From Clostridium sp. UBA4108 (GTDB lineage Bacteria; Bacillota; Clostridia; Clostridiales; Clostridiaceae): a stretch of DNA of 64,000 nucleotides. Location of the stretch: positions 660,615 to 724,614 of the forward strand of contig DFXM01000020.1 in NCBI GenBank assembly GCA_002381695.1, given 5' to 3'. Below, piece after piece: positions 36,434 through 45,549 of this stretch; position 1 is the stretch's first letter, and each line of letters opens with the position of its first letter. A program made the position numbers and the translations under genes. The notes under the pieces were generated by a model that had not been told where the DNA came from, searched no databases, and saw nothing but the letters and a program-made list of their open reading frames with translations.

Positions 36434-36704
36434 GTTGATATTTCCATAGAATTATAGTTATTATCTATAAAAATAGTTGACTATGATTTAATATATTGTT
36501 GATACTAGACAGGGACAAAATAGTTAAATATAGAAATTAAATTTAGAGTGTAAATAGCTTAAAGTATAGCTTTATATTATAAAGAGTTGATAGACTTGGC
36601 ACCTTAGATGACTAATGTGACCACATACTATGTAAAGGATTGATATACAGATGTGATTAGAGTACAGTTAAATTAAGGAAAGAGAAGTGATGGGAGGATG
36701 TAGT

Positions 36705-37148
36705 GTGAGAATAAATGTTGAGGAAGATGAAAAATTTGAAGAGATTGAAATTATTATAAAGTGTAATAAAAAAGATAAAAAGATAGATGGATTAATAAAT
36801 AAAATTTTAGAAGAAAATAAGCACTTATTGGCATATAAGGACAATAAATCATATTTCATTGATTCAAAGGATATTTTTTATGTAGAAAGTGTAGATAATA
36901 GAGTGTTTATATACTTGGAAAAATCTGTACTAGAAATAAAGCTTAAACTATATGAGTTTGAGGAGCTTTTATCTAGTAAGTATTTTTTTAGATGTAATAA
37001 ATCTACCATAATAAATATAGCTAAAATAAGTGAACTAAATCCACAAAGTAATAGAAATATAATAGCTATAATGGAAAACCAAGAGCAAGTATACATATCA
37101 AGAAAATATGTAAAAAAGTTAAAGGAAGTATTGGAGGACTGGGAGTAA
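36705..37148 (+). CDS. LytTR-domain transcriptional regulator
   Basis: A 147-residue DNA-binding protein whose C-terminal half is a LytTR domain (DSKDIFYVESVDNRVFIYL ... FRCNKSTIINIAKI ... ISRKYVKKLKEVL). It has no receiver domain. The GTG at 36705 is 7 bases after GGGAGG; upstream ATG and GTG codons overlap or precede that site. Its stop overlaps the ATG of a DUF3021-type membrane protein. This is the gene pair of LytTR regulatory systems (HdrRM/BrsRM type), in which the membrane partner inhibits the regulator. An MFS exporter follows. Confidence 0.85.
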   Translation: MRINVEEDEKFEEIEIIIKCNKKDKKIDGLINKILEENKHLLAYKDNKSYFIDSKDIFYVESVDNRVFIYLEKSVLEIKLKLYEFEELLSSKYFFRCNKSTIINIAKISELNPQSNRNIIAIMENQEQVYISRKYVKKLKEVLEDWE

Positions 37149-37588
37149 TGGAGATTAAAAAAATTAATATTATTAATGCATTATATAAAGTTTCTATGAT
37201 ATTCACTGCAATAATCATAGTGATATCAATAAGAAAAGAAACTATTAGTACATTATCACTATGGGGAAATCTAATAATTTCGGGAATGATAGTTATGATG
37301 GAATATATATTTTTTACTGATAAGAATCTTACAAAAAAACAATATTGGATAAAAGTAATAATGCATTTTGTAACATGCTTTTTCTTATATATCTTATTTT
37401 CTCAGCTAATCCAATTTAATAACATAAAAGAATGGGATTTGCTGCTGTGGATAAAAGTAATATCAATATACACATTTATATATGTAATAATAACTTCAAT
37501 TTATAGAGTTAAACATAAATATGAAGTGAAGGAGTTAAATAGTAAATTAAATAAAGTTAAAGAGAAAATTTATAAAGAGATGGAGTGA
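37148..37588 (+). CDS. DUF3021-like membrane protein, LytTR partner
   Basis: A 146-residue protein with four hydrophobic segments (about 12-28, 38-52, 70-90, 98-116) and a basic, helical C-terminal tail (YRVKHKYEVKELNSKLNKV). Size, topology and one-base overlap with the LytTR gene match DUF3021 proteins, which in streptococci act as membrane inhibitors of their LytTR regulator. The assignment rests mainly on context and topology. Confidence 0.7.
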   Translation: MEIKKINIINALYKVSMIFTAIIIVISIRKETISTLSLWGNLIISGMIVMMEYIFFTDKNLTKKQYWIKVIMHFVTCFFLYILFSQLIQFNNIKEWDLLLWIKVISIYTFIYVIITSIYRVKHKYEVKELNSKLNKVKEKIYKEME

Positions 37589-37594
37589 TTTTCT

Positions 37595-38779
37595 ATGATA
37601 AAAAACCAAGAAACCTTTAAGGTGAGCAAACTTCAAAAACCTGTTATATTAAATTCTTTAGCTTTCGGGATAATGTCCTTTATATTACCTATATATAGCA
37701 AAAGGCTTAATATGAGTGCAGTTGAGATTGGTGGATTATTTTCGGCTTTTTCTTTTATTGTTTTATTTTTAAGGCCTATTATAGGAATTATAGTAGATAA
37801 AAAAGGAAGAAAATTAGTATTAGTATCTTCACTACTATGTTACACCCTTTCATTTTATATTTTCTCTATAGCGGCAAATATCTATATTTTATATTTGGGT
37901 AGAGTTATACAAGCTATAGCTTCAGCTTTAATTGGAATATCTACTTATAATATAATTATGGATTTATCTATAAATGATAAAGGAGAGCAACTAGGAAAAT
38001 TAAGGGAATACAGTACAAGAGGGTCAATTTATGGTATCATAATTGGATTTATGTTATTGTCAAACATGCCATTAGTAAAAGGATGGGAAATTTTATTTAA
38101 AATATATGCTATAGCATCAATAGTGGCAGCAATTATTACAATTAGGGATATACCTGAAACAAAAGTTCATAAAGCTACAGAGAAAATGAAAGATGAAAGA
38201 ATTTCAGTAAATATGATAAAGCTATTTATTATAATATTTATTACAGCTACTTCAGTTTCTATGATAAGTCCCATATTGATCATATATCTGCAAGATAAAT
38301 TTACTAATGATATAGGAAAATTAGCCTTAGCTTTTTTGCCAACTGTAATTATAGAGGCTAATTTGGCTTCAAAACTTGGAAAAATAAGTGATAAATATGG
38401 AAGGGTAATACCTATGGTGGTAGGTATAATTATTTCAGGAATAATATCTATGCTTATTCCACAAGTGGCTACGCTTATATCGTTAGCAGTTATATTAGGA
38501 ATAGATTCCATAGGTTCCTTATTAACTATGCCAGCAGAAGGAGCATTATTTACAGATTTTAATGGCGATAATGAGAGAGGAAAGATGTATGGAGTTTATA
38601 CAGCAATAATTAGTTTAGGTGGAGTAATAGGGCCTATACTGGGCGGATATTTGTATGAAAAAATAAGTTATAGTGCACCTTTTTATATAAACGGAATTAT
38701 ATTGATATTTAGTGGTATGTTAGCTTTTGGATTTTTTTACAATATGGCTGAAGGATGTAAGGAAATATATAAGTATTAA
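37595..38779 (+). CDS. MFS transporter
   Basis: A 394-residue major facilitator with about twelve membrane segments. GGLFSAFSFIVLFLRPIIG and DKKGRK between helices 2 and 3 form the MFS motif A; the second half repeats it as GKISDKYGR. It is most like drug/metabolite H+ antiporters. It starts 6 bases after the DUF3021-like gene, so it is likely under control of the LytTR pair. Substrate unknown. Confidence 0.88.
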   Translation: MIKNQETFKVSKLQKPVILNSLAFGIMSFILPIYSKRLNMSAVEIGGLFSAFSFIVLFLRPIIGIIVDKKGRKLVLVSSLLCYTLSFYIFSIAANIYILYLGRVIQAIASALIGISTYNIIMDLSINDKGEQLGKLREYSTRGSIYGIIIGFMLLSNMPLVKGWEILFKIYAIASIVAAIITIRDIPETKVHKATEKMKDERISVNMIKLFIIIFITATSVSMISPILIIYLQDKFTNDIGKLALAFLPTVIIEANLASKLGKISDKYGRVIPMVVGIIISGIISMLIPQVATLISLAVILGIDSIGSLLTMPAEGALFTDFNGDNERGKMYGVYTAIISLGGVIGPILGGYLYEKISYSAPFYINGIILIFSGMLAFGFFYNMAEGCKEIYKY

Positions 38780-38783
38780 ATGA

Positions 38784-38868
38784 AAATATTTGGCTTTGTT
38801 TTAAATTGTTGTTGATTTTAGAACTACAGATTATTATCAACACTATATTAAAACAAAGCCCAATATTT
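38784..38868. repeat. Hairpin repeat element, copy A
   Basis: GGCTTTGTTTTAA (38792-38804) pairs perfectly with TTAAAACAAAGCC (38848-38860), flanked by AATATT/AATATT and enclosing an inner stem TGTTGAT/ATCAACA (38810-38816 and 38836-38842). The loop core (38814-38835, containing TTTAGAACTACA) is 21/22 identical to the core at 54626-54647, while the stems differ. It lies between convergent genes and probably also terminates transcription. Confidence 0.75.
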
Positions 38869-38906
38869 AAATACCATACATTTTACACTACTGAATAACA
38901 AGGTAT

Positions 38907-39641
38907 TTATTTTTCGAAATGTTGATAGTCTTTAACACCCTTCCATTCACCACCCCATGTCCATCCTCTACTAATAAAAGCTTTATAGCAAGGATCATCT
39001 TTAAGAATCATACCTTTCTTATAAGTAGATCTATCTACATATTCTATAGCATTTCCGGGTTGTATTATATCTCCCTTTGTATAAGGGTTTTGAAGAGGAT
39101 TTATATCTATAGCAAGACCATAGCTATGAAGTGATAATTTTGAGGAACTTGTCTGTGCTCTGAAACAGAAGGCGGAGGTATTATTATCTTTCATGGAAGC
39201 TTCATCATTAGCATCATATTCATCAATAAGTTTAATTTTATCTATAGGATATTTAGCATCATAAAGTTCTTTAAAGATATCTTTAATGTCTTCTCCAACA
39301 GAGGCATTTACAATTAGTTCACCAAGGTGTGATTTATTATCAAAATCCCAATAAGTAACAGTTATATGACTTAAAGATTCGATGGATATAGGAGCATTCT
39401 CGGTCCAAGACTTACCATAGATTTTATTATAAATATCTTCTGATATAGGATTTATTTCAAAAACTTCAGCTGTTTCACCTAAACTAATCTCCGATGATGG
39501 TAGGACTTCTTCTTTAAAATTATCTATATTTAAAGAGGAATTGATATTATTGTCAATATGTCTTTTCTTATTGGATAAAAGATAAGGTGATCCGAGGATA
39601 ATAATTAATACTAAAAGGGTGATAAACAATAATTTCTTCAT
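38907..39641 (-). CDS. M15-family peptidase (VanY-like), membrane-anchored
   Basis: A 244-residue zinc peptidase with an N-terminal signal anchor (KKLLFITLLVLIIILG). The catalytic domain has SLHSYGLAIDINP (zinc His and Asp) and DYQHFE near the C-terminus, the pattern of D-alanyl-D-alanine carboxypeptidase or L-alanyl-D-glutamate endopeptidase. It probably trims peptidoglycan stem peptides outside the cell. The ATG at 39641 is 6 bases after GAAGG. A small ORF lies 31 bases upstream on the same strand. Confidence 0.85.
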   Translation of the reverse strand: MKKLLFITLLVLIIILGSPYLLSNKKRHIDNNINSSLNIDNFKEEVLPSSEISLGETAEVFEINPISEDIYNKIYGKSWTENAPISIESLSHITVTYWDFDNKSHLGELIVNASVGEDIKDIFKELYDAKYPIDKIKLIDEYDANDEASMKDNNTSAFCFRAQTSSSKLSLHSYGLAIDINPLQNPYTKGDIIQPGNAIEYVDRSTYKKGMILKDDPCYKAFISRGWTWGGEWKGVKDYQHFEK

Positions 39642-39672
39642 GAGCAACCTTCTTTCGAAAAATTTTGGTGAT

Positions 39673-39852
39673 TTATTTTACTCCATTCCATTCATCATGA
39701 AATTGATTTAAAAAATCAATCATAACTTTATGTTTCTCTAGATCAAGTCCTCTATCAGTAGAAGTTTTCATGGTATCTTTAAGCTTTGGTAATTTTTGAT
39801 AAAATATCTTATTGTTGATTTTATAGATATATGTATATAATTTTAAATACAT
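39673..39852 (-). CDS. Small hypothetical protein, 59 residues
   Basis: An ATG-initiated frame (start 39852) begins MYLKLYTYIYKINNKIF and ends HDEWNGVK. Composition is normal for coding sequence (KLPKLKDTMK, DRGLDLEKHKVM, DFLNQF) rather than random AT-rich sequence. No Shine-Dalgarno sequence stands before the ATG, so it may be the 3' remnant of a larger, decayed gene. It is directly upstream of, and co-oriented with, the M15 peptidase. Function unknown. Confidence 0.4.
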   Translation of the reverse strand: MYLKLYTYIYKINNKIFYQKLPKLKDTMKTSTDRGLDLEKHKVMIDFLNQFHDEWNGVK

Positions 39853-39990
39853 TAGGAAGATTTGTATATATTATCTAATGATTATACAGTAAAATTCATG
39901 TAAAAATATTGAAACTTTAAAATATTATGCTAAACAATTCATGAAACTTTACGAATATTATAGTATTAAGGTTTTAAGGAGGAATAAGAT

Positions 39991-40719
39991 ATGAATATTT
40001 CTGCGGTGAGCAACAGAAATAGCTATAATATGGCTTTTAATAAAAATAATGAAGAGGAAAAAAATAATATTAAAAGCTTAACTATAAAGCCAAGTAAGAA
40101 TAATGCTATGATGCAAGCATTAGAAAAGACAAAAGAAAACTTATTAAAACAAAAAGAAAAATTACAGCAGGAAGAGATGACTCCAGAAGAGAAAAAGTTT
40201 AAGATGGAAGAAATAAACAAGCAAATAAGTGAAATAGAAGAGCAAATATATCAAGCTAAGCTAATAGAAAAAGAAAAAGAATTGGAGAAGATTAAGGAAG
40301 AAGTAGAGAAAAGAAAGCAGGAAAGTGAAAAACATAAAGAAGAAGAGAATAATGGAGTAATAGTAGCAGATAGTCTTAAAGAATTGATAGCGGCAAAGCA
40401 ACATTTAGATAATACACATGATATGAAGGTTACCAAAACAAATATGAAGGTGGAACTCGGATATTTACAAGATGTTAAAAGCCCTGGAGCATTTGTTTCA
40501 AAGCAAAAAGAAAAACTACAGAAGGGAATATATGGACTAGAAAACAGAATTAATGTAGAGATAGGTAAATCAAATAAAAAAGTTAATGGTTCAAAAGAAA
40601 AAGAAAAAGAGAAAGATACAACAGAATTTGATATAGAGAAAGAGAAGAATACAAAGACTGAGAAAAGAAATGAAGCAAAAGTAGAGAAAAGTGAAAAAAA
40701 ACCTGTTGATAAAGAGTAA
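39991..40719 (+). CDS. Coiled-coil protein, FlxA-like
   Basis: A 242-residue, highly charged (Lys/Glu-rich) soluble protein. Residues 40-120 form a long predicted coiled coil (ENLLKQKEKLQQEEMTPEE, then EEIN...ISEIEEQI). A short conserved-looking block (ADSLKELIAAKQHLD, about 126-140) is followed by a low-complexity basic/acidic tail. The N-terminus MNISAVSNRNSYN resembles clostridial FlxA-like proteins; function is unknown. There is no signal peptide. It starts behind AAGGAGGAA and has its own terminator. Confidence 0.65.
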   Translation: MNISAVSNRNSYNMAFNKNNEEEKNNIKSLTIKPSKNNAMMQALEKTKENLLKQKEKLQQEEMTPEEKKFKMEEINKQISEIEEQIYQAKLIEKEKELEKIKEEVEKRKQESEKHKEEENNGVIVADSLKELIAAKQHLDNTHDMKVTKTNMKVELGYLQDVKSPGAFVSKQKEKLQKGIYGLENRINVEIGKSNKKVNGSKEKEKEKDTTEFDIEKEKNTKTEKRNEAKVEKSEKKPVDKE

Positions 40720-40731
40720 AAATTAAAAAAG

Positions 40732-40774
40732 GTCAATACTCAATGAAAGATTATAGCTGAGTATTGACTTTTTA
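40732..40774 (+). terminator. Intrinsic terminator
   Basis: GTCAATACTCA (40732-40742) pairs perfectly with TGAGTATTGAC (40758-40768), followed by TTTTT. Confidence 0.88.
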
Positions 40775-40897
40775 TCATTTACTATAGGTATTTGAACCAA
40801 AATAGTAAATAATATTAGAGTATTATAAGTTATAATTAATTTACTAAGCCATTGAAATAATTATTATGCTCATAGATTTTAAAATAAGGAGGAAATG

Positions 40898-41566
40898 ATG
40901 AAGAAAATTATAATTATTGAAGATACAGAAAATATAAGAGAAGAATTAAAAACCTTTTTAACGAGATATGGTTATGAAGTTTATGCTCCAACAGATTTTA
41001 ATAATATAGTGGAGGATATAGAAAAATATAATGGAGACTTGATATTACTAGATATAAATTTACCTGTATTCGACGGATATTATATATGTAGAGAAGTTAG
41101 AAAAAAATCTGAAATACCTATAATTATAGTCACCAGTAGAGATAGCGATGTGGATGAGTTAATGAGTATGAATTTAGGAGCTGATGATTTCATAGCTAAG
41201 CCTTATAATACTCAAATACTTTTAGCTAGAATTTCAAATTTATTGAAAAGAGCTTATGGCACTAATATTCAAGAAAATTTATCTTATGGAGATTTAAAAT
41301 TAAATCTAGCAAATGGGAGTATTACTTATAAAGATAATACTTTAGAATTAACTAAAAACGAGTTAAAAATACTTTCACATTTAATAAAAAATAAAGGAAA
41401 TATAGTAGCTAGAGAAGACCTAATGGAGTATTTGTGGAGTTCAGATATATTTGTAGACGATAATACATTATCAGTTAATATTACGAGACTAAGAAAAAAG
41501 CTTGAGGAAATAGGCATGGAAAAGCCTATAGAAACTAGGAGGGGATTAGGATATATAATGCCATGA
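40898..41566 (+). CDS. Response regulator, OmpR family (BceR-like)
   Basis: A 222-residue regulator with a receiver domain (IIEDTE; phospho-Asp in LLLDINLP; Lys in FIAKPY) and a winged-helix C-terminal domain (LTKNELKILSHL ... LSVNITRLRKKL ... TRRGLGYIM). Of two adjacent ATGs, the one at 40898 is better spaced from AAGGAGG. It overlaps the kinase gene by 4 bases. With the ABC transporter downstream it forms a Bce-type module that senses and removes cell-wall-active peptides such as bacitracin. Confidence 0.92.
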   Translation: MKKIIIIEDTENIREELKTFLTRYGYEVYAPTDFNNIVEDIEKYNGDLILLDINLPVFDGYYICREVRKKSEIPIIIVTSRDSDVDELMSMNLGADDFIAKPYNTQILLARISNLLKRAYGTNIQENLSYGDLKLNLANGSITYKDNTLELTKNELKILSHLIKNKGNIVAREDLMEYLWSSDIFVDDNTLSVNITRLRKKLEEIGMEKPIETRRGLGYIMP

Positions 41567-42573
41567 GAACAAGAGATTATTTTAAAGAAAGATTGCCATT
41601 TTTAATTATAAACCTGTGTATAGTTATGTTTCTCATAATTTTGATGATAATGCTAGAGATAGGCAGTGGAGTTATATTTCTAATTTTTATAATATGGTTT
41701 GCACCAATAATAACATATATGGGCATAGAATTTCTAAAGCATAAGAAGTATTATGATGAAGTAAAAGAACTTTTAGAAGGTTTAGATAAAAAATATCTAT
41801 TAACTGAAGTAATAGAGAGGCCAGAATTTTTAGAAGGTGAGTTTTTATTTGATATAATACAAGAATGCAATAAAGATATGCATGAACATGTAAATTTCTA
41901 TAAGAATCTTGAACTAGAGTATAGAGAATATATAGAAACTTGGGTTCATGAGATAAAAACCCCTATTGCATCTACTAGATTAATTATAGAGAATAATAAA
42001 AATTCTACTACTGATAGTATAAAGCAAGAAATCAAGAGGATAGAAGAATTTATTGAACAAGTCTTATATTATTCAAGGAGTAATAATGTGAGCAAGGACT
42101 ACATTGTAAGAGAGTTCTCATTGAAATCTGCAATTATGAACATTGTAAAAAGAAACTCTAGAGATTTTATAAACAAGAGAATAAGCCTATGCTTAGAAGA
42201 AATAGATGGTACAGTATATAGTGATATGAAGTGGATAGAATTTATATTTAATCAACTTATAAGTAATGCTATAAAATACTCTAAAAGTAATAGTGGAAAA
42301 GTAACTATTTATTCAGTTAAGAATGAGAATAATATAGTAGTTACCATTGAAGATAATGGTATAGGAATAGTAGATAAAGATGTAAATAGAGTTTTTCAAA
42401 AAGGATTTACAGGAGAAAACGGAAGAGTTTACGGGAAATCTACTGGTATGGGACTTTATCTTTGTAAAAAACTCTGTGATAAGCTAGGTTTAGGAATAGA
42501 GCTTAAGTCAATCTATGGAGAGGGAACTAAAGTAAATGTTATTTTTCCAATAGGAAAAGTTACTGTATTATAA
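41563..42573 (+). CDS. Sensor histidine kinase, BceS-like intramembrane-sensing type
   Basis: A 336-residue kinase with two N-terminal membrane helices (about 13-32 and 36-57) joined by only a few residues, so it has no extracellular sensor; such kinases take their signal from the partner ABC transporter. The phospho-His motif is WVHEIKTPIAS; the ATPase domain has QLISNAIKYS, DNGIGI and STGMGLYLCKKL. It is co-transcribed with the regulator upstream and 132 bases from the transporter genes. Confidence 0.92.
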   Translation: MRTRDYFKERLPFLIINLCIVMFLIILMIMLEIGSGVIFLIFIIWFAPIITYMGIEFLKHKKYYDEVKELLEGLDKKYLLTEVIERPEFLEGEFLFDIIQECNKDMHEHVNFYKNLELEYREYIETWVHEIKTPIASTRLIIENNKNSTTDSIKQEIKRIEEFIEQVLYYSRSNNVSKDYIVREFSLKSAIMNIVKRNSRDFINKRISLCLEEIDGTVYSDMKWIEFIFNQLISNAIKYSKSNSGKVTIYSVKNENNIVVTIEDNGIGIVDKDVNRVFQKGFTGENGRVYGKSTGMGLYLCKKLCDKLGLGIELKSIYGEGTKVNVIFPIGKVTVL

Positions 42574-42608
42574 TTTATAAATTTAACATTAAATAATTTC
42601 GCCTTGTC

Positions 42609-42659
42609 TTACAAAATTGTAACTCTAATGAAAGCTAAGTGAATATGTAAAACTATAAT
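42609..42659 (+). promoter_or_regulatory. BceR-type operator and promoter of the bceAB-like genes
   Basis: TTACA-AAAT-TGTAA (42609-42622) fits the TnACA-N4-TGTAA consensus for BceR-type regulators. A TATAAT -10 box follows at 42654-42659 with no good -35, as expected for an activated promoter. The start codon of the ATPase lies 47 bases further on. Confidence 0.65.
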
Positions 42660-42705
42660 AAAGCGATAAAATAATGTTGTAAGATAAACAAGGGAGGAGA
42701 TTAGT

Positions 42706-43473
42706 ATGAAAAACATATTAAAAGTAGAGAATATAGAGAAATATTATGGTAATAAGGGAAATGTAACAAAGGCTATAGATAATATAAATTTTAAGGTAGA
42801 TAAAGGAGAATTTCTTGGAATAATGGGCCCTTCAGGTAGTGGTAAAACCACATTGCTTAATTGTATCTCAACTATAGATACTGTGACCACAGGGCATATA
42901 ATCATAAATGATAAGGATATAACCAAGTTAAAGTCAAAAAATCTAGAAAAATTTAGAAGAGATGAATTAGGATTTATATTTCAAGACTTTAATTTATTAG
43001 ATACTCTAACAGCTTATGAAAATATAGCACTAGCACTGACAATACAAGGAAGAAATCACAGAGAGATAGACAAATTAATAAAAAATGTAGCTAAAGATTT
43101 AGGAATTACAGAAGTGTTAAACAAATATCCATATCAAATGTCAGGAGGTCAAAAACAGAGGGTTGCATCAGCAAGGGCAATAATAACTAATCCGTCACTC
43201 ATATTAGCGGATGAACCTACGGGAGCGTTAGATTCTAAGTCTTCAAGGTTACTTTTAGATTCTTTTGAAAAGCTAAACGTGGATTTAGAGGCTACTATAT
43301 TAATGGTTACTCATGATGCTTTTACTGCTAGCTATGCACATAGGATACTTTTTATTAAGGATGGAAAGATATTTAATGAATTAGTTAGAGGAAATGATTC
43401 AAGAAGAGAATTTTTTAATAGAATTATTGAAGTAGTAACACTTCTTGGAGGTGACGCTGGCGATGTATTCTAA
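42706..43473 (+). CDS. ABC transporter ATPase, BceA-like
   Basis: A 255-residue ATPase of the MacB/BceA class: Walker A GPSGSGKTT, Q-loop FQDFNLLDTL, signature QMSGGQKQRVASARA, Walker B LILADEPTGALD, and H-loop VTHDAF. It starts behind GGGAGGAG. Its 3' end overlaps the permease gene by 11 bases. With the permease it forms the peptide-detoxifying and sensing transporter of the Bce module. Confidence 0.93.
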   Translation: MKNILKVENIEKYYGNKGNVTKAIDNINFKVDKGEFLGIMGPSGSGKTTLLNCISTIDTVTTGHIIINDKDITKLKSKNLEKFRRDELGFIFQDFNLLDTLTAYENIALALTIQGRNHREIDKLIKNVAKDLGITEVLNKYPYQMSGGQKQRVASARAIITNPSLILADEPTGALDSKSSRLLLDSFEKLNVDLEATILMVTHDAFTASYAHRILFIKDGKIFNELVRGNDSRREFFNRIIEVVTLLGGDAGDVF

Positions 43474-45478
43474 GATAGCTATAAACAATGTAAAAAGAAG
43501 TTTTAAGGATTATACTATTTATTTTTTAACATTAACTTTTGCAGTATGTATATTCTATAGCTTTAACTCCGTAGGTTCTCAAAAAGCCATAACCGAAATG
43601 GGGAGTAGGCAAGCAGAATACATAAATATATTAAACTCATTACTTGGAGGAGTATCAGTATTTGTGTCCATGATACTAGGAGGATTAATTATATATGCTA
43701 ATAATTTTTTAATTAAGAAACGTAAAAAAGAATTAGGTATATATATGACTTTAGGAATGGGTAAGAACAAGATATCTAAAATACTAGTGGTTGAAACCTT
43801 TATAATAGGAATTATATCATTAATTGTGGGATTAGGAATAGGAATAATAGTATCTCAAGGATTATCAGTATTTACTTCAAAATTATTTGAGGTGAGTATG
43901 AGTGAATATAAATTTATCATATCCATGGGTGCTATTACTAAAACTATATTATATTTTGGAATAATATTTATTTTGGTAATGATATTTAACACCTTTGTTA
44001 TTTCTAAATATAAGTTGATAGATATGATAAATGCTTCAAAGAAAAATGAAAATATAAGCATTAAAAATCCAGTAATATCCATTATAATATTTTTATTATC
44101 AGTAATTTTATTAGTGGCTGCATATAGTTTAGTGAAAAAAATAGGTTTAAATCCAAAAAATAGTATGTTTTGGATATCTATATTATTAGGAGTTATAGGT
44201 ACATTGTTATCCTTCTTTAGTTTGGCTGGTTTTACTCTTTGTGTAATGCAAAGAAGTAAAAAGGTGTATTTAAATAAATTGAATATATTTATTCTGAGGC
44301 AAATAAACAATAAAATTAATACTAACTTTATATCTATGACGGTAATATGCCTTATGTTATTTTTGACTATAGGAATTTTATCTACAGGATTAAGTCTTAA
44401 AAATGGAATGGAGAAGGCCTTAGCTAATAGCACTCCCTTTGACGCATCAGCAACTATGTATATAAATGAAGAACAATCTATAATAAGCATTGAAGAAAGT
44501 TTGAAAAAGTTAAATTTTCAATTTGATAATTCGGAGAATTATGGATTCTATAATGAATACATAATTGATACTAGAATAAAAGATTTAATAGGTAACTATG
44601 CAGAAGAGAATTTTAAGAAAAATTTAGATGATAATTCCTCTAAATTTAATGTTAGTGCTATAAAAATATCTGAATATAATAAAATTAGAGAATTAAAGGG
44701 TGAAAGCTCTATAGATTTAAAGAATAATGAAGTTTTAGTTACTTCTAATAATGACATAATTTTACCAATGGTTAAAAAGTTTATGGAAAATGAAAAAAAG
44801 GTAAAGATAAAGGATAAAGTTTATATAATAAAAAACGAGGAAGTTATAACAGCTTCAACATCCTCTACAGGTTTTAGTAGTAATATGATAACTTTGATAG
44901 TATCTGATGAAGTAGTTGAAGGTATAACTCCAATTGAAGCTATTATGAATGTGAATTTTCGAGGAGATAAAGAAGCATCAGAGAAAAAGTTTAGAGAACT
45001 TTTTAGTTTATTTAAAGATGTCGGCATAGATTATGATGAATATGGCTTCATAAATGGATATACTAAGATTCAGTTACAGGAAGACTTTAAAGGTATGAGT
45101 GTAATAGTTTTATATGTAGGAATATATATAGGTATTATATTTTTAATAGCTAGTGCCGCAATATTAGCCCTTCAACAATTATCTGAGGCTAGTGATAGCA
45201 CTGAAAGATATAACGCTCTTAGGAGAATAGGTGCTTCTGAAAAGATGATTAATAAGACCATATTTGTTCAGATTTTCATATATTTTATGTTACCACTAGT
45301 ATTAGCATTAGTCCATTCAGTAGTTGGAATAAGTGTAGCTAATGATTTTCTTGTTGCATATGGTAAACCAGATATAGGAACATCTTCTATGATAACAGCC
45401 TTAGTATTAGTTGTAGTTTATGGTGGATACTTTTATGCAACCTATGTTGGATATAAGGCTATGGTTAAGAATAGCTAA
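43463..45478 (+). CDS. ABC transporter permease, BceB-like
   Basis: A 671-residue FtsX-fold permease with the BceB layout: ten hydrophobic segments and a large external domain (about 310-545) between helices 7 and 8. The C-terminal block ALRRIGASEKMI and the N-terminal KKRKKELGIYMTLGMGKNKI are the FtsX coupling regions. ATG 43463 is 8 bases after GGAGGTGA; an in-frame TTG at 43445 precedes the ribosome-binding site. The external domain is where BceB-type proteins contact antimicrobial peptides and peptide-lipid complexes. The specific peptide cannot be predicted. Confidence 0.92.
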   Translation: MYSKIAINNVKRSFKDYTIYFLTLTFAVCIFYSFNSVGSQKAITEMGSRQAEYINILNSLLGGVSVFVSMILGGLIIYANNFLIKKRKKELGIYMTLGMGKNKISKILVVETFIIGIISLIVGLGIGIIVSQGLSVFTSKLFEVSMSEYKFIISMGAITKTILYFGIIFILVMIFNTFVISKYKLIDMINASKKNENISIKNPVISIIIFLLSVILLVAAYSLVKKIGLNPKNSMFWISILLGVIGTLLSFFSLAGFTLCVMQRSKKVYLNKLNIFILRQINNKINTNFISMTVICLMLFLTIGILSTGLSLKNGMEKALANSTPFDASATMYINEEQSIISIEESLKKLNFQFDNSENYGFYNEYIIDTRIKDLIGNYAEENFKKNLDDNSSKFNVSAIKISEYNKIRELKGESSIDLKNNEVLVTSNNDIILPMVKKFMENEKKVKIKDKVYIIKNEEVITASTSSTGFSSNMITLIVSDEVVEGITPIEAIMNVNFRGDKEASEKKFRELFSLFKDVGIDYDEYGFINGYTKIQLQEDFKGMSVIVLYVGIYIGIIFLIASAAILALQQLSEASDSTERYNALRRIGASEKMINKTIFVQIFIYFMLPLVLALVHSVVGISVANDFLVAYGKPDIGTSSMITALVLVVVYGGYFYATYVGYKAMVKNS

Positions 45479-45504
45479 ACTTTATGTTCAATAATTAAAA
45501 TAGT

Positions 45505-45544
45505 AAAAAGATGTTTTGAAATTTTTCAAGACATCTTTTTTTAT
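45505..45544 (+). terminator. Intrinsic terminator
   Basis: AAAAGATGTTTTGAAA pairs with TTCAAGACATCTTTT (45506-45539, one G-U), then a long T-run. It ends the Bce operon. Confidence 0.88.
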
Positions 45545-45549
45545 ATAAG

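Noticed and set aside
40251..40736. 161-codon minus-strand frame opposite the coiled-coil gene
   Set aside because: It is the Ser/Phe-rich antisense image of a Lys/Glu-rich coding sequence and overlaps a terminator; it has no plausible domain.
43855..44490. 211-codon minus-strand frame within the BceB-like gene
   Set aside because: It is entirely antisense to a well-supported permease with clear helices; composition is typical of a shadow frame.
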